A stretch of 64,000 nt of DNA from Hyphomonadaceae bacterium UBA1849 (GTDB lineage Bacteria > Pseudomonadota > Alphaproteobacteria > Caulobacterales > Hyphomonadaceae), in the NCBI GenBank assembly GCA_002338565.1, contig DDIN01000008.1:935567-999566 (forward strand), read 5' to 3'. Below, one piece after another: positions 16,965 through 25,211 of this stretch (within the stretch, counting starts at the first letter, position 1; each line of letters begins with the position of its first letter). Under the pieces are notes generated by a model, which saw nothing but the letters and a program-made list of their open reading frames with translations, was not told the DNA's origin and did no database searches. Made by a program: the position numbers and the translations under genes.

Positions 16965-17333
16965 ATGCCTGAGATCGCGACACCAAATCTTCCGAGCGCA
17001 GACTTTGACCGCACGGAAGCGTTTTACGGCGCGCTCGGTTTCAAACGTTCTTATCGCGATAAAGGCTGGATGATCCTCAAGCGCGGCGCGCTGGTCGTCG
17101 AATTTTTTCCAATGGATATCGATCCCAAAGAGAGCTGGTTCAGCGTCTGTTTTCGCACGACCGAACTCGACACACTGTTCGCAGAATTTTTGTCTGCGCC
17201 GCTCAGCCTCGAAGATCGCACCGGACTTCGACTCAGCGAGATCAAAACCGAACCACACGGGATCCGACTTTTCTATATGAGCGATCCAGACGGCAGCCTC
17301 ATCCGCTGTATCGATGAAGCGTATCAGCCTTAA
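16965..17333 (+). CDS. VOC-family protein, bleomycin-resistance-like
   Basis: A 122-residue glyoxalase/bleomycin-resistance/dioxygenase-fold protein. It opens with ATPNLPSADFDRTEAFYGAL, continues with the RGALVVEFFP strand, and ends with the DPDGSLIRC signature. The arrangement resembles small drug-binding proteins of the Ble type, but the ligand is unknown and resistance should not be assumed. It follows rlmN by 5 bases and is probably co-transcribed. Confidence 0.82.
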   Translation: MPEIATPNLPSADFDRTEAFYGALGFKRSYRDKGWMILKRGALVVEFFPMDIDPKESWFSVCFRTTELDTLFAEFLSAPLSLEDRTGLRLSEIKTEPHGIRLFYMSDPDGSLIRCIDEAYQP

Positions 17334-17401
17334 AATACCGCGACCCTCTCTAAAAATTCCTTCTCAGCGAATTCGCCGAATCGTCCTTGCCCCGAAAGGC
17401 C

Positions 17402-18289
17402 TCAGGCCAATCGGGTGTGCAGGATTTCAAGGGATTCTGTCGCTTTATAGTGCAGGGAAATAAGTGTGCTGCGCGCGCTGTCATCGGCGCGCTCCATCAC
17501 ATCAGGCGGCGGATACCAATGCTGCAGACACCGGAAGAAGCCCGGGTAAGTAGGGATGTGTGATCCTGTCATCCCGGAATGCGGCCCGCATATCCGGGAT
17601 CCAGAGAAAACGATCTGACCGGTTTCTGGGTCCCGGATCGATTTCATCGTCCGGGATGACAATGGCGACGATATGCGCGGGGCGGTCAGTTCCTCTTCGC
17701 TCAGCACGAAAGCGCCGGAGAGGATGTGCGCCGCAAGACGGGTGGCATGCGCCTCTGCATTGGCGATGGCATCCGGCAAGCGTTTCAGCCGCCGCATAAG
17801 GCGCGAACAATCAACCATTTGCCAGTCATAGGGCTCAAACGGCCGTGGGCTGCGCTTACCCCTGCGCGGCGCTGACGCGCGCGGAGAGAACGCAGTAAAA
17901 CTGCCCTTGGCGGGGCGTTTTTCCTGATGCTCGGCAAAGATGGAATAAGGGCGTTTACGCGGCGGCTCGCGCTCTGGCCGGTCAAGATAGGCTTCTACCT
18001 CTTTGCGCCCGTTTCCTGTGCCAAGAAGCTCGCCAGCCAGAACCAGAATAAAACAGCGCAGCGCATATTCCGCGAGCGCAATGAACTGGCGAAGCCCCCG
18101 CGCATAAATGTGCTCCATCTGCGTCCACGGCTCGTTATAGGTTTCGGGTGGATTGGGATGCAGATGTGCATCCAGATGCGCAGCAGCGCGGGTGTGAAGC
18201 GCTTTGATATCCTCTGCAAATGCCGCTGGCCCCGGTGGGTCAGCCGCAGGCGCGGTCACGCGATGCAAGGTGTAGGCCTCTTCTGTCAT
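17402..18289 (-). CDS. Hypothetical protein containing an in-frame palindromic element
   Basis: A 295-residue protein without a recognised domain. The N-terminal half is Pro/Ala- and His-rich (HLDAHLHPNPPETYNEPW); a hydrophobic helix at about 77-92 is possible; the middle is basic with Arg/Pro/Lys stretches. Residues of about 210-241 are encoded by a 93-bp inverted-repeat element (17568-17660) that keeps the frame open. The ends on either side (ILSGAFVLSEEELTAP before; YPPPDVMERADD after) read like normal protein. The gene is GC-rich, unlike the island beginning just upstream. Confidence 0.6.
   Translation of the reverse strand: MTEEAYTLHRVTAPAADPPGPAAFAEDIKALHTRAAAHLDAHLHPNPPETYNEPWTQMEHIYARGLRQFIALAEYALRCFILVLAGELLGTGNGRKEVEAYLDRPEREPPRKRPYSIFAEHQEKRPAKGSFTAFSPRASAPRRGKRSPRPFEPYDWQMVDCSRLMRRLKRLPDAIANAEAHATRLAAHILSGAFVLSEEELTAPRISSPLSSRTMKSIRDPETGQIVFSGSRICGPHSGMTGSHIPTYPGFFRCLQHWYPPPDVMERADDSARSTLISLHYKATESLEILHTRLA
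17568..17660. repeat. In-frame 93-bp palindromic repeat element inside a gene
   Basis: The ends are perfect inverted repeats of 11 bases (GTCATCCCGGA at 17568-17578 and its complement at 17650-17660). Inside, a second pair (17591-17604 with 17625-17638, one mismatch) can also fold. This ATCCCGGA/TCCGGGAT pattern is typical of dispersed alphaproteobacterial palindromes. Its length is 31 codons, so it inserted without breaking the reading frame of the 17402-18289 gene. Confidence 0.75.
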
Positions 18290-18342
18290 AAGGCTGATTA
18301 TGGGATCGGGGAGCTAGGGTTGGATAAGGTTTTCGACCGGCA

Positions 18343-18364
18343 GGTTCCCGTGGAGACGGGAACC
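18343..18364. repeat. Short palindromic sequence at the island edge
   Basis: A perfect 9-bp inverted repeat (GGTTCCCGT, GGAG loop, ACGGGAACC). It lies between the GC-rich gene at 17402-18289 and the AT-rich pair of genes that ends at 18448. It looks like a dispersed REP-type element and has no T-run on either strand. Confidence 0.55.
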
Positions 18365-18447
18365 CATGCTTAGATGGTAAGGAATGTGCCGGTGGTAAGT
18401 GAAATTCTAAATTTCAAGTTCTCAAGAAGAGCGACGCAAACTTTGTT

Positions 18448-19347
18448 TTAATTAAATAAATTCTCTTTGAAAGGAACCAGATTAAACGTCCAGTTTTGAC
18501 GAACCAATTCAGATACGATTCTGTCATATGTTTGCTTATCAGGAAGCTTGATTGGCGCCTTTCCATCAATGTTGAAGTTATGTTGATAGGACAAGAGCTC
18601 GTTCATTATTTCGACGTTGGCCACCAGCGGTTGGCTTTCAAGACTAATTGGCTCACTACCGAGCGCCAATTCAATCATCAAGTTTTCTCGGTTAGCTACA
18701 AAATCCATTGTCGAAAATGATTGTTTCAAAGCTTGAGCCATATGCCGCCGGAAAAAATCGAGATCCTCAAATGAAGCATTGCCATCATAACAGATAAAAA
18801 CTTCACGGTTTTTTGGTCTTACTTCAAATATTTTCAACTCGATGTCCTGCGCATTAGCTGCGATAAGAAATTTTCTTGGCAGGACATTTTGCATCCAAGA
18901 AGTCAAAGCGGAGTCTAACCCGAGCTTTGCAATACCACCCGCGGAGGCGGCTATAGATCTTGTCCAATGATAGAAATCGAAGTTCATGGAAATATCTGCT
19001 AATGCGAGGTCGTCCACACGCCCCTCAAATTCATCATCGAAAACTTTAGCATACAGATCTGAAAGAGAACCGATAATTGGCAAACCTTCACAAATAAGCA
19101 CTCGAGGCGCTGGATCATCAATTGCGAAGCGCCATGCAAGCGGATCAGCAACTAGTTTATTCGGGAATAAATCTGTTTGAGCGAAGGCATCAATCGTTTC
19201 ATGAGCGAAATTAGACCCTTTCACGCGCATGACATACCAGTTGTTCGGGTTAGCACCAGCCCCGAAAAAAGGTATTGCGAAACTCGAATCCCAACCTTGA
19301 AGATAGCCGCATAGATACAAGGCTTCTGAATTTTGATTATTGGGCAT
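18448..19347 (-). CDS. Hypothetical protein, second gene of an AT-rich two-gene unit
   Basis: A 299-residue protein I do not recognise. Start 19347 overlaps the end of the upstream gene by 11 bases; a longer frame reaches 19422 but lies inside that gene. Visible traits: an N-terminal stretch rich in aromatic residues and Gly (LCGYLQGWDSSFAIPFFGAG), a possible hydrophobic turn (ASAGGIAKLGLD), and a C-terminal region of mixed helices and strands. No signal peptide, membrane helix or catalytic motif is obvious. Base composition and codon use are clearly more AT-rich than the flanking genes, pointing to horizontal acquisition. It probably works with the upstream protein. Confidence 0.7.
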   Translation of the reverse strand: MPNNQNSEALYLCGYLQGWDSSFAIPFFGAGANPNNWYVMRVKGSNFAHETIDAFAQTDLFPNKLVADPLAWRFAIDDPAPRVLICEGLPIIGSLSDLYAKVFDDEFEGRVDDLALADISMNFDFYHWTRSIAASAGGIAKLGLDSALTSWMQNVLPRKFLIAANAQDIELKIFEVRPKNREVFICYDGNASFEDLDFFRRHMAQALKQSFSTMDFVANRENLMIELALGSEPISLESQPLVANVEIMNELLSYQHNFNIDGKAPIKLPDKQTYDRIVSELVRQNWTFNLVPFKENLFN

Positions 19348-20140
19348 CAAGAAGCCCCGATAAGATTGTATCCCGCAAGTCGTAGAGCTTTTCATTGGGG
19401 ATGGAGTTAGGTTCCCAAGCATACACTTCTACTTGCACATCCAACTCGTTCAATATCGCAATTATCTCGGTGTTATCTTTGCCCATGTCAGATAGCATCT
19501 GCGACGGCACAATGATCCGACTTAGATTTTTCTCTAATAACACATTGTGCTCTGTAGCTATTTCGATCGATGACGCGCGCTTATCGGGCTTATTGCTACC
19601 TTCTGATGCCATCCCAGCTATTGCAATGAAGCTTTGAACCACACTCTCAAAAGCTGGAATCTCATTCGCCTTTAGAACGACATTGCCTTTCAAATAGTTT
19701 TCCACATTTCCGAATGCCCACGCTACATGCTTGTACGCTGCTTCCAGATTGGGACTAAGCTCATAATCCTCGAGCAAGCTGTATTCATCACTTTGATCAT
19801 CGAAAAGACCCGCGGATGCTCCACCTGTGTCAAAAGGGTAAACATGATAGACTCGCGCGACTGTTTCTGGATTAAAAATTAGCACTACAGGGAAGTAAGA
19901 GAGAAATTCGCGCTTTTCATCGCCGTGCTTAAATCGATAATCCGGTCTAGCTAAAAAAAAGTACAATAGCTCTTTTTCGAAAACGTCACATTTGGATACT
20001 TCGAGCTGTCGAGCCGCCAGAATATCCCTAGCAGCCCCAACAGTAGTAACGTGCATTAATGGCAGTTTACAGGTTAAATCTTCGTCCGAAGCCTGAGCAG
20101 ACAACACCCCTTTACTATAGCCCGCTTTGCGCCGCCTCAT
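19337..20140 (-). CDS. Hypothetical protein with possible ADP-ribosyltransferase-like N-terminus
   Basis: A 267-residue protein, first of a two-gene AT-rich unit. The N-terminal third reads LPLMHVTTVGAARDIL, then CDVFEKELLYFFLARPDYR, YFPVVLIF and VYPFDTGGA. A later SSIEIATEHNVLL is followed by IIVPSQML. The H-T, Y-F and late Glu order resembles ADP-ribosyltransferase-type folds, but that is only my pattern reading. The start is uncertain: ATG 20140 or an internal GTG/TTG about 12 codons later. An 18-bp palindrome lies 16 bases upstream of the start. Function unknown; a defence or toxin role is speculation. Confidence 0.65.
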   Translation of the reverse strand: MRRRKAGYSKGVLSAQASDEDLTCKLPLMHVTTVGAARDILAARQLEVSKCDVFEKELLYFFLARPDYRFKHGDEKREFLSYFPVVLIFNPETVARVYHVYPFDTGGASAGLFDDQSDEYSLLEDYELSPNLEAAYKHVAWAFGNVENYLKGNVVLKANEIPAFESVVQSFIAIAGMASEGSNKPDKRASSIEIATEHNVLLEKNLSRIIVPSQMLSDMGKDNTEIIAILNELDVQVEVYAWEPNSIPNEKLYDLRDTILSGLLDAQ

Positions 20141-20155
20141 CCACTCGCCTTCGAT

Positions 20156-20173
20156 AACTCATCAGCATGAGTT
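20156..20173. promoter_or_regulatory. Palindrome upstream of the two-gene unit (possible operator)
   Basis: A perfect 7-bp inverted repeat with a 4-base spacer (AACTCAT CAGC ATGAGTT). It lies 16-33 bases upstream of the 20140 start, where a repressor would block transcription or a leader hairpin would form. No regulator gene of this unit is visible. Confidence 0.45.
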
Positions 20174-20211
20174 GATAAACTAGGCATGTAGAAATCCAGA
20201 TTGCAACCCGC

Positions 20212-21069
20212 TCACTTAAAGCGCTTACCGTTCTCATCCCAGATGCGGACAATACCCGACTGTGAAGCGATGGCCATGAGCGTGCCATCTTCGGCAAACA
20301 GACGCGCCTCGCCATGCACAAAGCCGTCATGAATGCCCTGAATATGCAGGTCTGCGCACACCCATTCGGTTGGCACGATCTTGCGGATACGAATGGTGTT
20401 ATCGAGCGAGTTTGCGCCCGCCTGCAGGCCCAGCGCATTGCCTGTTGCGCCCGGCACAAAATCCGCGATCACCGCCAGCATGGTGGCATCAATTGGCGTG
20501 TTCGGGTCCATCGGGCGGGACCACAGCACAGCGCGGCCATCTTCTGACAAGCCGCCCTCATTACGCTTCTTGCCATAACGGCCATGGGCCACACGGGTAT
20601 GCAGACGCTGCTGCAGATCATCCGGCTCGTCATCCACTTTCGGACGGAAACGCGGCAGCGCCTCACAATCCATAGGCGGGGCCACATCCGGCATCTCCAG
20701 CCATTGGTGATCCAGCTCTTTGCCACGCGAGCCGACAGCGGCGTTCACGGTGTAAATTTCGCGGTCGCCCACATGGCCGAGTACACGCGCCTGCGTGATA
20801 TTCTTGCCTTCCGTCGCGGCGCGCACATCCACATTCACCGTCTCGCCAGGTTGGGCGAAGGAGAGATACTGCGCCGTCGCCCAGATCAGCGGTCGCTCAT
20901 GGGTGAGCTCCAGCGCGCGGATCGCAGAGGCAAGGCCCACACCGCCAAACAGGAATTTGTGCTTTGGCGGGCCAACCGAAATACCCATGGAGACATCAAG
21001 CGTCCATTTGTTCGGGTCATCAGTCGGGTCGAGATCAAAGAAACGGGTCGTATCAGATGCAGTCGTCAT
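20212..21069 (-). CDS. Acyl-CoA thioesterase, TesB-like (double hotdog)
   Basis: A 285-residue protein with two hotdog halves. The N-terminal half has FGGVGLASAIRALELTHERP and the ATAQYLSFAQPGETVNVDV strand. The C-terminal half has IDATMLAVIADFVPG and TEWVCADLHIQGIHDGFVHGEARLF. These hydrolyse acyl-CoA to free acid and CoA. Start 21069 is chosen over 21105 because homology begins near MTTASDTTRFFDLDP; no strong ribosome site is seen for either. Substrate chain length cannot be inferred. Confidence 0.83.
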   Translation of the reverse strand: MTTASDTTRFFDLDPTDDPNKWTLDVSMGISVGPPKHKFLFGGVGLASAIRALELTHERPLIWATAQYLSFAQPGETVNVDVRAATEGKNITQARVLGHVGDREIYTVNAAVGSRGKELDHQWLEMPDVAPPMDCEALPRFRPKVDDEPDDLQQRLHTRVAHGRYGKKRNEGGLSEDGRAVLWSRPMDPNTPIDATMLAVIADFVPGATGNALGLQAGANSLDNTIRIRKIVPTEWVCADLHIQGIHDGFVHGEARLFAEDGTLMAIASQSGIVRIWDENGKRFK

Positions 21070-21140
21070 AGGGTGGAGATAGTCAGCTAAACCCGCACCG
21101 CGCAAGCCTCTCCTTAGGGAATTGCCGGTCGATTAGGCCG

Positions 21141-22175
21141 CTAGTCGCGAAGACGCGTCGTCACGCCCTCACCGCAGCGCAGAATACCGCCAATCGTCCA
21201 GCCGCCTTCCTGTTCTGTGACGGCAATTTCAAGCTGGTTCTCGCCAGCGGAGAGATAGAGCGGGACGGTATCGTTAAAGCCCGCCGTACCGAGGAAGCGG
21301 TAATCCCGCGTCAGGAAAACATCCGAACCGGAATAGAGAAGCGCGCCATTCAGGAACACGCTGGCCTTATCGGAGAATGCCAGATCGAGCAGCACCATTT
21401 GCGCTTCGGGCGACGCCACCGTGACGGACGCAAAGATGGTGTTTGCCTCAGGTGAGAGCGGCGCAAGCTGGTTCATATCCACAAGCCCTCTATGGCCTGC
21501 AGACAGCGCGTCTCCATAAACAACACCCTCGGGGCTGATCGCCGCCTCAGCGGAGACCGGCGCGCTGAATGACCAGTCTGCGATGAGGCCCTCTGACGAG
21601 ACCGGCTCTTGCGGCGGTGCCACGAGCGCGGAAATGTCTTCAACCTCGGGCGAGAAGCTCAGATTGCGGAAGCGACGCTCACCCCGCAAGGACCAGACGC
21701 CAATCTGCCCGGACGCAGGGTCGCGGATGAGGTCGCTGACCGCAGCGACGACCTCGCCATTCACGCGCAAAATGGCCTGATCGTCGGACACGATCAGTTC
21801 TCCGCTCACCCAGTCCCCCATGGCGACATTCGTCACGCCTGCGAAACCGTCGCCCTGATAGATCTGATAAGCCTGATGCCCGTTATAGCGCGGGTGATAC
21901 TGCCAGGCGTCCGGATTGCCCTGCTGATGGTGGCGCAGATAGAGGATTTCACCGTTTTGCGCGTCGGGCGCGCGGAACAGAAATCCGGTAAAGGCCCGCC
22001 CCGGCGACATCCAGAGATCAAATGTCGTGGTGCCGTTTTTGTGATCTGGAAGGTCGAGCCATGTGATGCCGTTCTCGGTTATGATCAGCTCTTCATGCGC
22101 ATGGCCATCCGCGATTGCCGGCGCGGTCAGGGCAATACAAGAGGCGCAGATAATGCAGGCCAGTCGATTCAGCAT
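21141..22175 (-). CDS. Secreted protein with concanavalin/laminin-G-like fold
   Basis: A 344-residue protein; ATG 22175 follows GGAGAG and gives a proper signal peptide (MLNRLACIICASCIALTAP, ending AIADG). The first domain (about 25-190) has the beta-sandwich pattern of family-16-like or 3-keto-disaccharide-hydrolase-like lectin folds: TFDLWMSPGRAFTGFLFRA, LRHHQQGNPDAWQYH, QIGVWSLRGERRFRNLSF. The C-terminal half (about 220-340) looks like a galactose-binding sandwich (VFLNGALLYSGSDVF, LSAGENQLEIAVTEQEGGW). No catalytic Glu pair was identified. Divergent from an AraC regulator, starts 34 bases apart. Confidence 0.65.
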   Translation of the reverse strand: MLNRLACIICASCIALTAPAIADGHAHEELIITENGITWLDLPDHKNGTTTFDLWMSPGRAFTGFLFRAPDAQNGEILYLRHHQQGNPDAWQYHPRYNGHQAYQIYQGDGFAGVTNVAMGDWVSGELIVSDDQAILRVNGEVVAAVSDLIRDPASGQIGVWSLRGERRFRNLSFSPEVEDISALVAPPQEPVSSEGLIADWSFSAPVSAEAAISPEGVVYGDALSAGHRGLVDMNQLAPLSPEANTIFASVTVASPEAQMVLLDLAFSDKASVFLNGALLYSGSDVFLTRDYRFLGTAGFNDTVPLYLSAGENQLEIAVTEQEGGWTIGGILRCGEGVTTRLRD

Positions 22176-22209
22176 GTCGGTCTCTCCTTCGTTAGAGAGG
22201 CTCGCTCGC

Positions 22210-23049
22210 ATGTCGGGCGCTACGCGGATTGAAGATATCGGCCAAACCTCGGTTCGCCTGCCGTTTTGCGACCCGCTGGGCGAATATCGCTGGAATGACA
22301 CGCCCGAAGACCTGCCGCGCGGCGTGGAAAGCCTCTGGATATATGGCGGGGCGGGCCGAACCCTGTCGCGCCAGACACTGACCGGCCACTGGAAAACCTG
22401 TCTGGCGGTATTTCGTCGGTTTGGCGCTGACGGCAGCGTGGAAGAGATATCGCTTCGCGTGCTCGGGCCTGTGACGCAGCCGGTCTCTCAGGATACGCCA
22501 CATGGGCTGGAGATTATCGCCGCACGGCTTTTCCCCGAATATGCGATCCCTCTGCTTGGCCTCAGACCGTCAGAGATTTCAGACCTGACTCCGGACTGGC
22601 CGAACCATCTCATCCTCGCAGGCGATCATTTGCGTGGGCTGGCTGAAAGCGGCGCAGCGGCAGAGACGATTGCAGAGGCATTGCTGCACCTCATCTCCCG
22701 TCAGATCGAGACGATTGCACCAGTAGCGAGCAACATGTTTGCGGCGCTGCAGGCTATTCGTGAGCATGACGGGCAATTGGACATCAACGCGCTGACAGAA
22801 TTTGCAAATATGTCAGCGCGAACGCTGAGACGGGTCAGCACGGAACGGATAGGCCTCTCGCCCAAAGCCTATGCGCGCTATGTCCGCCATCAGAGACTGG
22901 TTCAAACGGCGATGCGCTATGAAACGCCGGATTGGGCGGGCCTCGCTTACGATTTCGGGTTTTCAGATCAGGCGCATATGGCGCGCGATGTGAAAGCCAT
23001 GTCCGGTCTTACACCTGCCGCCCTGCACAGGCAGCGGACTGGCGTCTAA
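22210..23049 (+). CDS. AraC-family transcriptional regulator
   Basis: A 279-residue regulator. The C-terminal two-helix-turn-helix domain is clear: LDINALTEFANMSARTLRR, then SPKAYARYVRHQRLVQTA and LAYDFGFSDQAHMARDVKA with the closing GLTPAAL. The N-terminal half matches the sensor domain of regulators related to the DUF6597 type (a WIYGGAGRTL region). The start at 22210 is preferred (GAGAGG about 10 bases upstream); the frame remains open further upstream into the divergent gene. Its position suggests control of the lectin-fold gene. Confidence 0.85.
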   Translation: MSGATRIEDIGQTSVRLPFCDPLGEYRWNDTPEDLPRGVESLWIYGGAGRTLSRQTLTGHWKTCLAVFRRFGADGSVEEISLRVLGPVTQPVSQDTPHGLEIIAARLFPEYAIPLLGLRPSEISDLTPDWPNHLILAGDHLRGLAESGAAAETIAEALLHLISRQIETIAPVASNMFAALQAIREHDGQLDINALTEFANMSARTLRRVSTERIGLSPKAYARYVRHQRLVQTAMRYETPDWAGLAYDFGFSDQAHMARDVKAMSGLTPAALHRQRTGV

Positions 23050-23061
23050 CGAAAACAAAAA

Positions 23062-23085
23062 AGCCCCACCTGATCCGGCGAGGCT
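23062..23085 (-). terminator. Terminator after the malyl-CoA lyase gene
   Basis: On the minus strand a 9-bp stem with two G-U pairs (AGCCTCGCC with GGTGGGGCT) and a six-base loop precedes TTTTTTGTTTTC. It lies 22 bases past the stop of the 23108-24163 gene, between it and the convergent AraC gene. Confidence 0.75.
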
Positions 23086-23107
23086 TCTGTTGTACATTCC
23101 TGCTACA

Positions 23108-24163
23108 TTAAAACCCGTAGGCTTCTTTGTATTCAGGGTCTTTCTGGGCGACGAGTTTCGCCAGATCGACGATGACTTTCGCCTGTTTCCAGGTCGCATC
23201 GTCCTGCATTTTACCGTCGAGCATCACAACGCCTGTGCCATCCGGCATAGCTTCGAGGATGCGCGCCGCAAACTTCACTTCGTCTGGGTCTGGTGAGAAG
23301 ACCTTTTTCGCAATGTCGATCTGGTTCGGGTGAAGCGACCATGCACCATCGCAACCAAGCAGGAAGGCATTGCGGAATTGCTGTTCGCAGGCTTCGAGGT
23401 CGGAGATATCGCCGAACGGGCCGTACATCGCCTTGATGCCGGCAGACGCGCAGGCATCAACCATACGCGCAATCGTGTAGTGCCAAGGGTCCTGCTGCGC
23501 ATTCATGCGTTCGCGGCCTTCGACCGGATCTTCAATCACACGGTAGAACGGGTGACCGCCGCCAACGCGCGTCGTCTTCATCTTACGGGACGCAGCAAGG
23601 TCCGCCGGGCCGAGGCAAATGCCGTGCATACGCGGCGACGCGAGCGCGATCTGCTCAACGTTTTTCACGCCTTCGGCTGTTTCCAGAATCGCGTGGATGC
23701 CGATCGGCTTTTTAATGCCGTGCTTGGCTTCAAGCTGCGCCAGAAGCTGGTCAACGAAGTGAATATCCCACGGGCCTTCAACCTTCGGGATCATCAGAAC
23801 GTCCAGCGCATCGCCGACTTCGGCCAGAAGCGTGGTCACATCTTCCAGAAACCAAGGGGAGTTCAGGCAATTTACGCGGGACCAGAAGCCTGTATTGGAG
23901 GCTTTGAAATCAACTGTTTTGCCCATTTCGACAGCGCCAGCGCGCGCAGCGTCTTTTGCGTCTGCCGGAATAGCATCCTCAAGGTTTGCGAGGATCACAT
24001 CGACCTTCTTCGCCATATCCGGAACCTTGGCGCGCACTTTATCAAGATGCGGCGGCACAAAGTGGATCATGCGCTCGACATTCACCGGCTGCTCACGAAG
24101 CGGCGCAGGCGCACCAATGGCGAGTGACTTGTAGAAGAGCTGTGGCGGTTTCGTCGCTGACAT
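23108..24163 (-). CDS. L-malyl-CoA / beta-methylmalyl-CoA lyase (HpcH/HpaI-CitE family)
   Basis: A 351-residue CoA ester lyase that splits or forms malyl-CoA and beta-methylmalyl-CoA (acetyl- or propionyl-CoA plus glyoxylate), a step of the ethylmalonyl-CoA cycle. Family signs: DVILANLEDAIPADAK with the metal and CoA site near residue 60, SPWFLEDV, LMIPKVEG, the PIGIHAILETAEGV glutamate, and SLHPNQIDIAKKVFSP. GGGGAA precedes ATG 24163. Sequence alone does not separate it from close relatives such as citramalyl-CoA lyases, but length and the VNCLNSPW segment fit Mcl1-type enzymes. Confidence 0.85.
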   Translation of the reverse strand: MSATKPPQLFYKSLAIGAPAPLREQPVNVERMIHFVPPHLDKVRAKVPDMAKKVDVILANLEDAIPADAKDAARAGAVEMGKTVDFKASNTGFWSRVNCLNSPWFLEDVTTLLAEVGDALDVLMIPKVEGPWDIHFVDQLLAQLEAKHGIKKPIGIHAILETAEGVKNVEQIALASPRMHGICLGPADLAASRKMKTTRVGGGHPFYRVIEDPVEGRERMNAQQDPWHYTIARMVDACASAGIKAMYGPFGDISDLEACEQQFRNAFLLGCDGAWSLHPNQIDIAKKVFSPDPDEVKFAARILEAMPDGTGVVMLDGKMQDDATWKQAKVIVDLAKLVAQKDPEYKEAYGF

Positions 24164-24277
24164 ACTGTGTTCCCCGAGGCTTGAAGTTGTTTTGTATTTG
24201 AGGGGGAAACTATGTCTGCTGCACTGCAATGTGAAGGGAAAATTTCCAGATCGCCCGAAACGCCGCGCCTTTACGGG

Positions 24278-25210
24278 TTATTTTTTGCGGGAAGACTGCG
24301 CCAGCGGGTGCGCTGCAGCAAGCATGTCGGCCAGATCTTCTGTCAGAAGATGGGTATAAATCTGGGTGGTAGAGATGTCGGCATGGCCGAGCAGAACCTG
24401 CACGGTTCGAAGGTCCGCCCCGCCCTGCAGCATATGGGTCGCGAACGCGTGGCGCAGCGTATGCGGTGAGATATCAGCCGCGTTGAGGCCCGCTTTCAAA
24501 GACCGGTCGCGGATAATGTTCTGCAGTGTGCGCCGCGAGATGTGCCCGTCCACGCCGCCAGACGGGAAAACAAAGCGCTCTGCCGCTTCCCGGTTCTTTT
24601 TAGGCAGATGCGCATGACGCTCGATCAGCCAGTCGTCCAGCGCACGCTGCGCGGGACCGCCCACAGGGCAAAGCCGCTCTTTCTGGCCCTTGCCCAGCAC
24701 CCGAATATAGCCGTCACGCACGGTATGAAGGGCGGCCATGGGCAGTGCGCAGACTTCTGAGGCGCGCAGGCCTGCCGAATAGACAAGTTCCAGAATGCAA
24801 AGATCGCGGACATTTTTGCTCTCCTCGCCTTCACAGGCGGCCAGCAAAGCTGCCACGTCATCGCGGGAGAGAACCTTTGGGACATGCCGCGTTGCATCCG
24901 GAGACGACAAGCCTTGCGCAGGGTTGGTATCGCGCAGCCCATCTTCCACTTCAAACCGGTAAAACTGGCGAAGCGCAGAAATGCGCCGCGCAATGGTTGC
25001 CGCCGAGAAGCCTTCATCAGACAGCGCCCTTTGATAGGCCGTCAGTTCTTCACGGTCGGCGCTCGCAAGGTCTGTTCCCTGCGTAGAGAGAAAGGCGGCC
25101 GCATCTTTCAGATCGCGCCGATAGGCCGCCAGCGTATTTTCCGAGGCGGCCCGTTCGACCGCCTGCATTTCAAGATAGGCATCAATCCGGGAGCGATCGT
25201 CCGGTGTCAC
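24278..25210 (-). CDS. xerD: Site-specific tyrosine recombinase XerD
   Basis: XerD, with XerC, resolves chromosome dimers at dif under FtsK control. The N-terminal core-binding domain opens IDAYLEMQAVERAASENTLAAYRRDL. The catalytic domain has all residues: Arg in AGLRASEV, Lys in LGKGQKERLCPVG, HTLRHAFATH, LGHADI and the nucleophile Tyr in TTQIYTHL. GTG 25210 is chosen: the SD sequence AGGAAC spans the upstream stop and the longer frame lies inside the upstream gene. 310 residues, standard. Its place beside aroK-aroB is typical of alphaproteobacteria. Confidence 0.93.
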   Translation of the reverse strand: MTPDDRSRIDAYLEMQAVERAASENTLAAYRRDLKDAAAFLSTQGTDLASADREELTAYQRALSDEGFSAATIARRISALRQFYRFEVEDGLRDTNPAQGLSSPDATRHVPKVLSRDDVAALLAACEGEESKNVRDLCILELVYSAGLRASEVCALPMAALHTVRDGYIRVLGKGQKERLCPVGGPAQRALDDWLIERHAHLPKKNREAAERFVFPSGGVDGHISRRTLQNIIRDRSLKAGLNAADISPHTLRHAFATHMLQGGADLRTVQVLLGHADISTTQIYTHLLTEDLADMLAAAHPLAQSSRKK

Positions 25211-25211
25211 A

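Noticed and set aside
24278..25210. xerD-type recombinase as the integrase of a mobile element
   Set aside because: Its standard length and the xerD/aroK/aroB context mark it as the chromosomal dimer-resolution gene.
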